DNA of 49,271 bases from positions 1 through 49,271 of the forward strand of contig SYLX01000112.1 in assembly GCA_005808505.1 (NCBI GenBank). The letters are read 5' to 3'. This document shows, piece after piece, positions 24,816-33,700 of this stretch (position 1 is its first letter; each line of letters starts with the position of its first letter). The position numbers and the translations under genes are program-made. This DNA is from Bdellovibrionales bacterium (GTDB lineage: Bacteria > Bdellovibrionota > Bdellovibrionia > Bdellovibrionales > JAMPXM01). The notes below the pieces were generated by a model, which ran no database searches, was not told the origin of the DNA, and saw only the letters and a list, made by a program, of their open reading frames with translations.

Positions 24816-27180
24816 GCCAGAAGGCGGAGAGATCCCCCAAAATCCCCGCCGAAACCAGTTCGCGCGGGCTCTCTGCGTACCAGTCGCTCGGCATTGACTT
24901 TGAGTAGCTCTTCTCCAGAAACCGATTGTCCATCAGCACGATGATGCCCTTGTCGGTCTCCGAGCGAATCACGCGTCCCGCGGCTTGCACAGCCTTCGCC
25001 ATCGCGGGGAACGTGTAAGCGTAGTCGAAGCCCGCAGCGTAGTTCTGCTGATAGTAATCGCGTCGCTGCTCTTGCTCGAGATCGAAGTTCGGAAGCGGCG
25101 GTCCCACCACGAACGCGCCAATCACCATGTCCCCAGGGTAATCCACACCTTCCGAGAAAACTCCGCCCTGCACCGCAAAGACAACATGCGCGGCGGATCG
25201 GTCCGTCAGACGATCCAGCACCGCCTGAATTTCCTCCCGCCTCATCGTGCGCTCTTGCTTCAGCGTTTCAAAGCCCTCGGGCGCGCGGAACTTCCCGCAA
25301 ACGCGCTCCATAAACTCAAAGCTCGGGAAGAAGACAAGATAGTTCCCACGCTTCAACGAAACGATGCGCTCAATCGCGTCCGCGATTCGCGGAGCATTTC
25401 GCTCGCGGTCCGAGTACTTCGAAGAAATTTGCGGAATGATGAGCAGCTTGCGGTGCATTTTCGGAAAAGGAGACACGAACTCCGCCGTTTTTAGCTCCTC
25501 AGCCACAAGACCCGTGAGCCGACTGTAATACTCAAATGGCTTGAGTGTCGCGGAGAACGCAACGACTTGTGAGTACTCGCGGTAAGCTTCCTTGAGCATC
25601 TCGGATGCATCACAACAAGTGATCTTCACCGTCGCAGGATTCGGGTGGTAAGTCGTGAAAAATTCCTTTCGGCCACTGCTTACGAATTCAAGAGCGCCCG
25701 TGAATTCCGACCAGTAGAAGCAGAGTCGAAGAACGACATCCCGTGGCTGGATCTCAACTTCAGAATTCAAATAGGAAGACAAAAAAGATTTGAGTTCGAG
25801 ATCCTGAGTAAGAAAAGCTTCAACGGGAGGCTTGATCCGACTCGGCTTTGTTAGTCCAGCTGGAGCGCAAGTCTTTACGACATCGATGCATTCATCGAGA
25901 AGGTCCTGCGCTTCTTTCTGAAATTTCAAAGGAAGATTCTTTAAATCCGTGCGCATCTTCTCAAGCGCAACGGTCGAGAGCGTCGGCGAATAATGATCCA
26001 TCGCACGCGATGGGAGATTATGAGCCTCATCGATGACTAAATTCGGTTTTCCATCTTGATCAAGTCCACAACTTGCTAGGCGTCCGAACCCGGACTTCGG
26101 AGCAAAAACATAGTTGTAATCACAAATAGCAACGTCGGCTTCTTGAGCAGCATCGAGCTGAAGCTCAAAAGGACAAACCTGATACTCCTCCCCGAGATTG
26201 CGGAAAACTTTTTTCGTGAGGCTGCGCTTTTTTGAAAGCTGCTCGAGAATCTTGTTCTCCGCAACCTTCGTATAATGATCTTTTGCATACTCGCAGTAAT
26301 CGGGATTGCAGAGCGGTTCGTTTTTAAAACAGATCTTGCTCTTCGCCGTAATTGTCAGCGCCTTAATGTTGGCACCAGTTTCCTGCAGACGATCGACAGC
26401 ATCTTCCGCAACGCTGTGCTGACTGTTCTTCGGAGTGATGTAGACAACACGCTGGCCGCGTCCTAGCGCCTCGCGCAGTGTGGGATAGAGAACGCCAACC
26501 GTTTTTCCTAAGCCCGTTGGAGCTTGGACCATCATAGGTTTCTTTTCGCTCATCCCCTCTTCAATTGTTCGGATGAGCTCCACCTGCCCAGAGCGCGGCT
26601 TGTTGAATGGAAACTGAAGCGAAGCTGAAGCTTTTCTGCGGCGCTTGGCTCTTTTTTCCGCAAGCTTTGCTTCCTGAACCAGTTCATCGAGACGACGATC
26701 CAGCCACTGCTCATACTCCAAGATGTTGAGCTCAAGATTGAGTTCCATTGTTTCACCGTTTCGGGTGGAGACGAGGAGCAGTGTCAACGCAGGGTTCTTG
26801 CGATGATTGAGCCAATGGAAATAACCATAGGTGAGGAGTTGAAGGCAGTAAGGATGCTCGTAGCGTCCTTCTTTCAATCGTCTTGAGAGTTCGTAGATAT
26901 TGAAGCTCGTTTTAATTTCTTCAATGCGGGGGTGAAGTTCGTTGAAGAAGCCGTCCATCCTTCCGGAGACTTCGAACTGATATCCACCTCTGGAGAATGA
27001 AGAAGTCGTGACCACTTCCGCTTGATAGTTGGGATTCTCCTTTGCTCGTTCGGCTTGGAACTTTTCGTGAATTTCGATTCCAATTTGCGAACCACGGCCG
27101 AAGCCGGAGAAAACATCGATGCTTCCTCTACGCGGAGCCGGTAACGCAAAATCTGTGACACTGACAAAAACTTTCTTCAT
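24781..27180 (-). CDS. Fusion of PD-(D/E)XK nuclease domain and XPD/DinG-type Fe-S helicase
   Basis: Protein of 799 residues. N-terminal ~190: RecB/Cas4-like nuclease with H38, GRMDG (D76) and IEEIK (E88, K90). Then an SF2 XPD/DinG-type helicase: Walker A APTGLGKT (K226), four cysteines for an Fe-S cluster (C284, C291, C296, C336), DEAH box VIDEAH (384-387) and motif VI QAAGRVIR near residue 735. It should unwind 5'-tailed or branched DNA and cut one strand, in repair. Its start overlaps the exonuclease stop by one base (TGATG), so the two are coupled. The last ten residues come from palindromic element C. Confidence 0.92.
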   Translation of the reverse strand: MKKVFVSVTDFALPAPRRGSIDVFSGFGRGSQIGIEIHEKFQAERAKENPNYQAEVVTTSSFSRGGYQFEVSGRMDGFFNELHPRIEEIKTSFNIYELSRRLKEGRYEHPYCLQLLTYGYFHWLNHRKNPALTLLLVSTRNGETMELNLELNILEYEQWLDRRLDELVQEAKLAEKRAKRRRKASASLQFPFNKPRSGQVELIRTIEEGMSEKKPMMVQAPTGLGKTVGVLYPTLREALGRGQRVVYITPKNSQHSVAEDAVDRLQETGANIKALTITAKSKICFKNEPLCNPDYCEYAKDHYTKVAENKILEQLSKKRSLTKKVFRNLGEEYQVCPFELQLDAAQEADVAICDYNYVFAPKSGFGRLASCGLDQDGKPNLVIDEAHNLPSRAMDHYSPTLSTVALEKMRTDLKNLPLKFQKEAQDLLDECIDVVKTCAPAGLTKPSRIKPPVEAFLTQDLELKSFLSSYLNSEVEIQPRDVVLRLCFYWSEFTGALEFVSSGRKEFFTTYHPNPATVKITCCDASEMLKEAYREYSQVVAFSATLKPFEYYSRLTGLVAEELKTAEFVSPFPKMHRKLLIIPQISSKYSDRERNAPRIADAIERIVSLKRGNYLVFFPSFEFMERVCGKFRAPEGFETLKQERTMRREEIQAVLDRLTDRSAAHVVFAVQGGVFSEGVDYPGDMVIGAFVVGPPLPNFDLEQEQRRDYYQQNYAAGFDYAYTFPAMAKAVQAAGRVIRSETDKGIIVLMDNRFLEKSYSKSMPSDWYAESPRELVSAGILGDLSAFWQLAHLDADEKS

Positions 27181-28184
27181 CAGAAGAAAGCCAATTGGTC
27201 GGGTTGTTTGGGCGTAAGCTCAGTGTCGGGGAAAGCTTGAAGGCCGAGCGTGCGGAGATGCTTGACGAGAGCACCGTTTCCACGGTGTTGAACGTAGACT
27301 GTTTTGGCTCCGGTTTCTATTACGGTGCGAACGAGATCGTTCCAGTCCGCGTGATCGGACATCACAAAGCCTCTGTCGTATCCGCCCCGGAAGCCGTGAG
27401 AGCCTTTTGCCATCCATCCGGATGCAAAGGCAGTTTCGTATCTTCCGCCGAGGACTTGTCCCTGATCCGATCTCAAAAATGACTGAGGAACGAGCAGAAG
27501 CTCACCGCGCAGTGACTCCCCTACTCGTAGAGTACTTAAGCAGCGAGTCGACGCGAGGTTTATCCCTTGGGCACGGTAGCAGTCGTTCAACGCTGTCGCG
27601 GCCGGGTGGCAGTAAACTTCTTTTGTTGCGTGCGGATGAAGAACACCAAGCACTCGCTGCGCTTTTCCGAGGGAGTACGCAAAGAGTACGCTGTTGACTC
27701 CGCGGGCGGCATTAGTGTTCCACCAAGTGTGGATTTGTTTTCCCAGATCGGCGTCTTTTTTCCAAGCGTAGCCGGGAGTGCCGAAAGTGGCTTCGGTTAC
27801 GAAGACGTCGCATTTCACGGACTCGAATGGCTCGCACGTCGGATCGGGATCGCGCTTGTAGTCGCCGGACGCGACCCAAACTTGGCCGGCATACTCAAGG
27901 CGAACTTGAGCTGAGCCGAGAATGTGACCGGCCGGATGAAGCGAGATCTCGACGCCGCCGAGGCGGAGAACTTCGCCGAAGGCGAGGCCGCGGACGGTGA
28001 TGTTTTTTCCGAGCCGGGTTTTGAGAAGCGAAACACCGCTCGTCGCGCAGTAGTACTGCCGACTTCCGCGGCGGGCGTGATCGCTGTGGGCGTGCGTGAC
28101 CACCGCGTGGTCCACGGCACCGCTGGGATCGATGTAGAAGTTGCCGGCCCGGCAATAAAGGCCCTTGGGAGTAAGCTCGAGCAT
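27180..28184 (-). CDS. MBL-fold ligase-associated-type DNA exonuclease
   Basis: Metallo-beta-lactamase-fold nuclease of 334 residues, similar to the ligase-associated DNA exonuclease family (TIGR04122, SNM1-like). Zinc motif HAHSDH (H31, H33, D35, H36), PAGHILGSAQV with the next His ligand, GDYKRD with the bridging Asp, and MSDHADW near the C-terminus are all present. In many bacteria this exonuclease sits with an ATP-dependent ligase and an Lhr-like helicase; here the partner is the nuclease-helicase fusion. ATG at 28184 is the family start; the frame is open upstream through element D, but those residues do not fit. No clear ribosome site. Confidence 0.92.
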   Translation of the reverse strand: MLELTPKGLYCRAGNFYIDPSGAVDHAVVTHAHSDHARRGSRQYYCATSGVSLLKTRLGKNITVRGLAFGEVLRLGGVEISLHPAGHILGSAQVRLEYAGQVWVASGDYKRDPDPTCEPFESVKCDVFVTEATFGTPGYAWKKDADLGKQIHTWWNTNAARGVNSVLFAYSLGKAQRVLGVLHPHATKEVYCHPAATALNDCYRAQGINLASTRCLSTLRVGESLRGELLLVPQSFLRSDQGQVLGGRYETAFASGWMAKGSHGFRGGYDRGFVMSDHADWNDLVRTVIETGAKTVYVQHRGNGALVKHLRTLGLQAFPDTELTPKQPDQLAFF

Positions 28185-28226
28185 AAGTGGTGAGACTTTA
28201 GCGGAGAGTTTTGCTCTCAACAACCT

Positions 28227-28358
28227 AACTGGCTCACTTCGCTGCGGATGACTTACTGACTTACGAGGGGAAATTCCCAAAGAAAATAAAATTCTCGGAA
28301 ATTGAGGTCGATCTTCCTTCTGAAAATGATTATCCATCCGCAATCAAGTGGGCCAGTT
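28227..28358. repeat. Palindromic intergenic element, copy D
   Basis: 132 bp between the divergent exonuclease and small membrane-protein genes. Ends: AACTGGCTCACTTCGC then TGCGGAT on the left, AACTGGCCCACTTGAT then TGCGGAT from the right. The right flank TTAGGGGA is shared with copy B, and its complement with copy C. Any promoter for the exonuclease/helicase operon must lie in or very near it. Confidence 0.88.
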
Positions 28359-28403
28359 AGGGGATTGCATGGTAAAATCCCCGAAAACCAAGGGGTTAGT
28401 TCG

Positions 28404-28619
28404 ATGGAAATGTGGTTGTGGTTTGCTGCAGGGGGCGCCTTCATCGGAGCGATTATTGTCTACGTTGCCTTCATGATCTTCCTGCCGGAATGGGTCGGGA
28501 TTACCGGCAAGACTGCCATCGAAAATGAAAAGAGCCATCGCAGCGGCGAAATTGCTAAGGACATTGATCTGCTTGAACGGATGCAGGAGCCGGATGGCAA
28601 GAAACGCGATCCCTCTTAA
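28404..28619 (+). CDS. Small single-helix membrane protein of unknown function
   Basis: 71-residue protein with one N-terminal membrane helix (WFAAGGAFIGAIIVYVAFMIF) and a charged cytoplasmic or periplasmic tail ending KRDPS. I do not recognise the family. ATG at 28404 has AAGGGG eight bases upstream. It lies between palindromic copies D and E, and its TAA stop (28617-28619) is made by the first bases of copy E. Confidence 0.65.
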   Translation: MEMWLWFAAGGAFIGAIIVYVAFMIFLPEWVGITGKTAIENEKSHRSGEIAKDIDLLERMQEPDGKKRDPS

Positions 28620-28751
28620 CTGGCACACTTGCGTGCGGATGCAATTGCGAATTCTCCTAGTTAGATTCCCGAATTTCTTGGAAATTTTGAATTTAAATAG
28701 GCTTCTTCCCTTGTGAACTGGCACTCGCATCCGCAGCGAAGTGGGCCAGTT
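28618..28751. repeat. Palindromic intergenic element, copy E
   Basis: 134 bp between the convergent small membrane-protein and FUSC genes. Ends: AACTGGCACACTTGCG then TGCGGAT, and from the right AACTGGCCCACTTCGC then TGCGGAT. An extra end-like AACTGGC at 28716 pairs with the right terminus over 36 bases. The left end completes the membrane-protein stop; the right arm is translated as the last residues of the FUSC protein (QLAHFAADAS). Confidence 0.87.
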
Positions 28752-30834
28752 GGGAGACTGAGGACACCATCCCCCCCAGCAACCTCGCCGGCCCCGAGTC
28801 CGCGCTTGCGGCCGCGGGCGCCTTGAGCTCCGGCGCGCCGAGCTGCGCGGCCGCGGCCGGCGTCCGCAGCGCCTCGGCGATCCGGCTCATGCGCTCCGCC
28901 AGCTCGCTCTTCAGGAGCGATAGCTGAACTTCGTCATCGCCCGCCGCTTCTCCAGCTGGAGCCGGCGCCGTCGCGAGGTGCCGCAGAAAGTGCGCCAGCA
29001 ACGCAGCGTCGTGCAAGATCAACGGCAGGTCCCCCTGCTTCATGATCGGAATCCGCGACGTAATCGGCGCAGCCGCCAGCCGCAATGCCTGCAGATCGCG
29101 ATCCACGCGTCGCAGACGCCGCACGATCTCCATCCGCGAAAGTGAAGCCTGCGCCGGCGGCCGCAGCGGTAACTCCCTCAAAACTTGGCTCATCGTCGCG
29201 AGCAGATCCGCCAGCGCTTTTCTCACCGTCGCGCGAGTCGACGTAGGCAAAACGTAAGCGCTCACCAGCGCGCCAATTACCGCGCCGATGGCCGTCTCCT
29301 CCAGCCGCAAAACCAAGATGTGCAAGCTAAATTGCCCAATCACATCAAACAAGATCGCAATCATCGCGGAGAACAAAGTCGCCGTCCAAAACCCAAAGGC
29401 GAGGCGCGCGCCGTAAACACCAAAGAACACGCACGCAATCACCAACGCCCACTCAACACTCTTGTGTCCCGAAAGCACGTAAGCGACCACGAAGCCCGTG
29501 GCGAGTCCGCCCGCCGTGCCAACAACCCGCGTGAACGCTCGCTGCAAAGTCTCCCCGCGCGAGGCACCCGCGAAGATAAGAAACGCCGTCAACGAAGCCC
29601 AATACCAGCGCTCAGGAGAAATCGCGTAGCCGACCATCGATGCAAGCGCCGTCGCCAACGTCGCCTGAATCGCTTGGCGCGTGGCCGGATGCAGGCTCAA
29701 ACTCGCTGCGGGAGCACCGCCTGCGTTCGCCACGACTCCTAGGCCCGGCGCAGCCATCTCGATCGCGGCTTCCGATTCCACACCGGCCGCCGCATCTTGA
29801 CCCCTTGAGCATGTACGTACCGTTTCCAACGCTGCCGTTAAACACTTCGCAAAATCACGTACGCGAGGAGACACAGAATCAAAGCCCGCATCAAAGTTCC
29901 CCTGCGAACGGACAACCGATGCTGCTCGCCGAGCAAGCAGACCGAGTTCGTGAAGCGTTTGCACATCCAGCCCACGACCGCGAACCAGTTCCTCACTTCG
30001 AACCAAGATCTTGCGGAACGCGAGCTCCTGCTCAAAAAGCGACATCACGATCTTTTCGGCCTTCGCCCTCACCGCATTCGAATCCGATGAATTAAGAAAT
30101 TGCTCAATCAGCAGACTCGACTCATTCACCCGAACAACCGCTCGGCGGAGATGTAAACGATGCTCCTCAAGCATCGCCTCCGATTGGTCGCCGACTCCTG
30201 CGAGTTCTTCAAAAGCCACAGATAACCGATCAAGGACACGCGCAAGTCGAACGTGAAACGAACGCAAATGAAGCATCAACAGTCGCTGCGGACGATCCGC
30301 GAAAACCCAAAAGCGAATCGCGTAAGAGATCGCGCACGAGATGAGTAGCGCATTCAGCGCCCAGGGAATCGCTGACGCGTGAATCGGAAAAAACAGCGGC
30401 GCGAAGTACGACATGAACGTGATGATCCCGAGCGCGAGCCAACGCAGACCAAACCGTCGTATGTAGACGATGGCGAACGTCACCACGAGAAACGCGATGA
30501 GCCGCGCCTCTTGCCAAGGCGAAAGTAGAATCGACAACGTCACCGCTAAGCCGGCTGGAATGGGCAGAATCAACATCGTGATCTGCTGCTGACGGCGAGT
30601 CGCATCCGCGATCACGATCGCGCTCATCTGCGCGATGATGACGCCGAAAAAAGCGAGCGTCGGTGGCTGATTGAAATGCGAGACCACGATCGAGATCGCG
30701 AAGAAGGATAGAATGACCGAAGTGATTCCGCGAAGCGCGGTACGGAAGTAAGTGTAGCCGGGATCAAACGCGAGGATCGATTCTCGCCAGGTTTCAGCCC
30801 AGAACTCGGATCGGGTATTGGTGGCGCGGACCAT
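28693..30834 (-). CDS. FUSC-family membrane transporter (YccS/fusaric-acid-resistance-like)
   Basis: Inner-membrane protein of 713 residues with two blocks of ~6 transmembrane helices (about 35-185 and 395-545), each followed by a soluble helical region (about 190-370 and 545-700). This layout and GxxxxG-rich helices such as GTAGGLATGFVVAYVL match the FUSC/YccS/aromatic-acid exporter superfamily; the substrate is unknown. ATG at 30834 is preceded by GTGGAG. The C-terminal third (bases ~28,760-29,200) is visibly richer in G/C and in Ala codons than its surroundings, and the very end is encoded by palindromic element E. Confidence 0.88.
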   Translation of the reverse strand: MVRATNTRSEFWAETWRESILAFDPGYTYFRTALRGITSVILSFFAISIVVSHFNQPPTLAFFGVIIAQMSAIVIADATRRQQQITMLILPIPAGLAVTLSILLSPWQEARLIAFLVVTFAIVYIRRFGLRWLALGIITFMSYFAPLFFPIHASAIPWALNALLISCAISYAIRFWVFADRPQRLLMLHLRSFHVRLARVLDRLSVAFEELAGVGDQSEAMLEEHRLHLRRAVVRVNESSLLIEQFLNSSDSNAVRAKAEKIVMSLFEQELAFRKILVRSEELVRGRGLDVQTLHELGLLARRAASVVRSQGNFDAGFDSVSPRVRDFAKCLTAALETVRTCSRGQDAAAGVESEAAIEMAAPGLGVVANAGGAPAASLSLHPATRQAIQATLATALASMVGYAISPERWYWASLTAFLIFAGASRGETLQRAFTRVVGTAGGLATGFVVAYVLSGHKSVEWALVIACVFFGVYGARLAFGFWTATLFSAMIAILFDVIGQFSLHILVLRLEETAIGAVIGALVSAYVLPTSTRATVRKALADLLATMSQVLRELPLRPPAQASLSRMEIVRRLRRVDRDLQALRLAAAPITSRIPIMKQGDLPLILHDAALLAHFLRHLATAPAPAGEAAGDDEVQLSLLKSELAERMSRIAEALRTPAAAAQLGAPELKAPAAASADSGPARLLGGMVSSVSQLAHFAADASASSQGKKPI

Positions 30835-30905
30835 GAGCACTCCACTCGAAAGTCGTGGAGAGAATAATCAGCGCCACCTCAAAAGACACGCTCTTTCCGA
30901 AAAGC

Positions 30906-31943
30906 TTACAGCTTGCCGGGAGGCGGGAGTACCGGGACGGAATAGCTCTTTTCCGTGCTTGTGAGCGTGTTCAGGAACTCGACGAGATCGCGCTTCTCCT
31001 TAGTCGAGAGCTTAAGCGGTCCGATGAGTTTCGAGCGGCTATCGGGACGGTTCGCCTTGCCGCCACGGTTGTAGAATTCAACGACTTCTTCCAAAGTCTT
31101 TTCGGAACCGTCGTGCATATAAGGCGCACGCACGGCGATGTCGTGGAGACCCGGCGTCTTGAATGCAAATTGCATCGTCGGAAGCGCAAGATGTGCACCA
31201 CGTCCTTTGTCGTCGCCTGCTACACCGATGTCGTGGAAGCTGTAGTCAGTGAAAGCCCAACCACTGTGACATTGCGAACAACGAGCCTTACCGTTAAAGA
31301 CCGCGAAACCACGTTTCGCGCTATCAGAGATGGCGTCTTCTTTTCCTTCGATCCAAGCGTCGAACGAAGTTTTAGGCGACACAAGCCCGCGCTGGTAAGT
31401 GCCAAGAGCCTTGAGCACATTGTCGGCTGTTAAACCTTCGCCCGGGTACGCCTTCTCGAATAAGCGCGGGTACTCGGGAATCGTTTTCAAAACTTCCACG
31501 ACATTATCAACCGTTGTCGCCATGATCTTCGGGCTGTGAATCGGAATTTTGCTGATTGCTTCTAGACTTGTAACTCGACCGTCCCAAGGGAGTCGCGGCG
31601 CCCAGGCAAGGTTGTAAACCGTGGGAGTTTTGCGAGCGACGGCTTTGTGTTCAATACCGAGACCCTTGGGCAAGCCATCCGCCCAGCCCATCGATGGGTT
31701 GTGGCAAGTCGCGCACGAGATAATTTTGGAAGAAGAAATCCGCGGCTCGAAGAAGAGCATCTTGCCGAGCTCGTCTCGCTCGGGAGTAAAAGGGTTCTCC
31801 GCAGGATGAGGAATTTCTTTCGGACGCACATAGTTTGCTTTCAACTCAGCCAAAGCATCACCTTTAGCGAAGACCATGCTCGACACGAGCTGCGCAACCA
31901 CCAGGACCGAGAGACATACAATGTTTTTCGATCGAGAATTCAT
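30906..31943 (-). CDS. Periplasmic di-haem cytochrome c peroxidase (CcpA/MauG family)
   Basis: Exported 345-residue protein with a signal peptide (~1-26). Two c-type haem sites: CATCH (C77, C80, H81) and CSQCH (C222, C225, H226); the YMHDGS motif provides the axial Met (M276) of the electron-transfer haem. It resembles bacterial cytochrome c peroxidase, which reduces hydrogen peroxide in the periplasm using c-type cytochromes, and MauG-like relatives. AGGACG precedes the ATG. Gene faces away from the receptor gene at 32187, with ~240 bases between that hold no recognised gene. Confidence 0.93.
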   Translation of the reverse strand: MNSRSKNIVCLSVLVVAQLVSSMVFAKGDALAELKANYVRPKEIPHPAENPFTPERDELGKMLFFEPRISSSKIISCATCHNPSMGWADGLPKGLGIEHKAVARKTPTVYNLAWAPRLPWDGRVTSLEAISKIPIHSPKIMATTVDNVVEVLKTIPEYPRLFEKAYPGEGLTADNVLKALGTYQRGLVSPKTSFDAWIEGKEDAISDSAKRGFAVFNGKARCSQCHSGWAFTDYSFHDIGVAGDDKGRGAHLALPTMQFAFKTPGLHDIAVRAPYMHDGSEKTLEEVVEFYNRGGKANRPDSRSKLIGPLKLSTKEKRDLVEFLNTLTSTEKSYSVPVLPPPGKL

Positions 31944-32186
31944 TCTTACGTCCTAATCTGTTTTTGTTTCTGTGAGCGCCAACGAGGCTCGGTTCATAAA
32001 GCCGTAACCTGCGCTCCGCGCTGGACCCGGCCTACTTACATAGTATCGACAGAGATTCAGCTTACGTTAAGGCCAATGAAGAAAACGTTTTCGCGATGCG
32101 AGCGTCGCAAATCGCGATCCCTTCTTTTTGGTCAAGTCTGGGTCATATCTCATTTAGCTTCAGTGCGAAGTTGGTAGAATGAAGGC

Positions 32187-33695
32187 ATGAAACATTTCTC
32201 GCTCCGAACCAGGTTGATCGGCATCGTCGTGGCACTTGTCACGATCACGTGCTTACTGGTTTCTGTCGAGACTGTGTTTTTGACCAAGGCCATCGACTTC
32301 ATCTCGGATTTGAATAAAATGGCGAGCTCGAGCCGTTGGCTCACTTTGGCTAACATCTCGAGTAGCCGTCTATCGCGCCAACTTCTTTCGCTCTACATCG
32401 ACTACGAGCCTGGCAAACCGCCTCTTGGCGATACGGCGGACGCCGCTGAAAAAGAACTCAGCAATCTAGGATTGCTCCTTGAGAAGTCTCGAAAAGAAGC
32501 TGGTGGCCAAGTCGATCAAGAGATCTTCGTAGAGAGAATCGACTCCATCTACAAACGTGTCGTCCCCACTTTCACGCAGACTCTCAATGACATGAAAGCC
32601 GGTACGCAAACGCGAGCCGAAATCTGGAATGAGCTCCAAGGAGTCGTGGCAGGTCTCGATGACTTTAACGAGCAGCTCATGCTGGGATTATTGGAAGTGT
32701 CGGTCAAATCCGACGAAAACGTTGCGGTAACAGAAAAGTTTGATCGTGTGCTCGATTATGGAACCGCCGCAGCTGCCATCGCGATTTTGATCATCACTTA
32801 CCTCTCAACCCTTCTCACAGTCCGAATCGTCAAAGAGGTTCAGAACGCTTCGACGAAGATCAAATCAGCCGCGAGCACGATTTCGGAAGCAACTGGCGCC
32901 ATTGCTCATCGAAGCGAGAGCTTGACGCTGAGAGCAGAACAACAAGTGGTGGCGATTACAGGCTCAGCTTCTGAACTTGCCGAGTTCAACACCGTCATCC
33001 ATCGGTTGGCTCAGGTGATTCGACACTCCGCAAGCGAAGTGACCGAAGCTCGGGCAAGGGCTGCTCAAGGGCGAGACTCCCTCGTTTCTTTGGCGAGAGC
33101 TACGACGGATGCGCAAGAGATCCAAGGTGATGTTGCCGAGATTGAGCGGACGTTTCTCGATATCCAAGACAAGACTAAGATCATCAATGAGATCGTCTTC
33201 AAAACACAGATGCTCGCTTTCAACGCGGAGATCGAAGCTGCTCTCGCGGGTCGACATGGACTTGGCTTTTCCGTAATCGCGAAACAAATCGGTCAACTTG
33301 CCGATTCCAGCGGTCGTGCCGCGGAAATTATCTCGAAACTCCTTGATAAGAATCTCGAACACATCACGAGAATGCATGATCTCGTACAGAAGCGCTTGAA
33401 TTTGGTTCAAGAGTCGGCGAGCCGATGCGAAAAGTCGTTCAACGAGATTTACGAATTGATCGGAACGATCGCTCCGAAGATGAAAGAAGTCGAGGCGACT
33501 TCGCTGAATCAGCTCGATGGCATTGCAGCCGTCCAAGCCTCTCACTCCAGGATTCAAGCCGCCGCCGCCGAAAACCAAACGTCAGCGGCTCAGGTTTACG
33601 AGCTGGCTCCTCGTCTCAGTCGCGAGATTTCCGAAATGCATTCCTGCATGGAAAATCTCGAGTCCCTCCTCGAGGGACGCGACAAACAAGCCTGA
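32187..33695 (+). CDS. Methyl-accepting chemotaxis protein
   Basis: Receptor of 502 residues. First membrane helix ~9-29, a periplasmic, mostly helical sensor region to ~188, and a second helix ~190-212. Then the cytoplasmic signalling domain with the hairpin tip IINEIVFKTQMLAFNAEIEAALAG and GLGFSVIAKQIGQLADSSGRAA. The ligand is unknown. Upstream GAAGG serves as ribosome site. A cupredoxin and a second receptor follow at 33701-35635 on the opposite strand. Confidence 0.92.
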   Translation: MKHFSLRTRLIGIVVALVTITCLLVSVETVFLTKAIDFISDLNKMASSSRWLTLANISSSRLSRQLLSLYIDYEPGKPPLGDTADAAEKELSNLGLLLEKSRKEAGGQVDQEIFVERIDSIYKRVVPTFTQTLNDMKAGTQTRAEIWNELQGVVAGLDDFNEQLMLGLLEVSVKSDENVAVTEKFDRVLDYGTAAAAIAILIITYLSTLLTVRIVKEVQNASTKIKSAASTISEATGAIAHRSESLTLRAEQQVVAITGSASELAEFNTVIHRLAQVIRHSASEVTEARARAAQGRDSLVSLARATTDAQEIQGDVAEIERTFLDIQDKTKIINEIVFKTQMLAFNAEIEAALAGRHGLGFSVIAKQIGQLADSSGRAAEIISKLLDKNLEHITRMHDLVQKRLNLVQESASRCEKSFNEIYELIGTIAPKMKEVEATSLNQLDGIAAVQASHSRIQAAAAENQTSAAQVYELAPRLSREISEMHSCMENLESLLEGRDKQA

Positions 33696-33700
33696 CTTAA

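Noticed and set aside
27180..28343. Longer N-terminus for the MBL exonuclease (to 28343)
   Set aside because: The extra ~53 residues are translated from element D and match no exonuclease.
28716..28751. A separate seventh element from the extra AACTGGC inside copy E
   Set aside because: It is only 36 bases long and shares its right end with copy E; best seen as an internal variation.
20001..28751. CRISPR array from the repeated short motifs
   Set aside because: Motifs come in inverted pairs ~130 bp apart with genes between copies, not as direct repeats with uniform spacers.
32004..32030. A third ECF promoter (GTAACC) upstream of the cytochrome c peroxidase region
   Set aside because: No CGTAA-like element at 16 bases; it lacks the second half.
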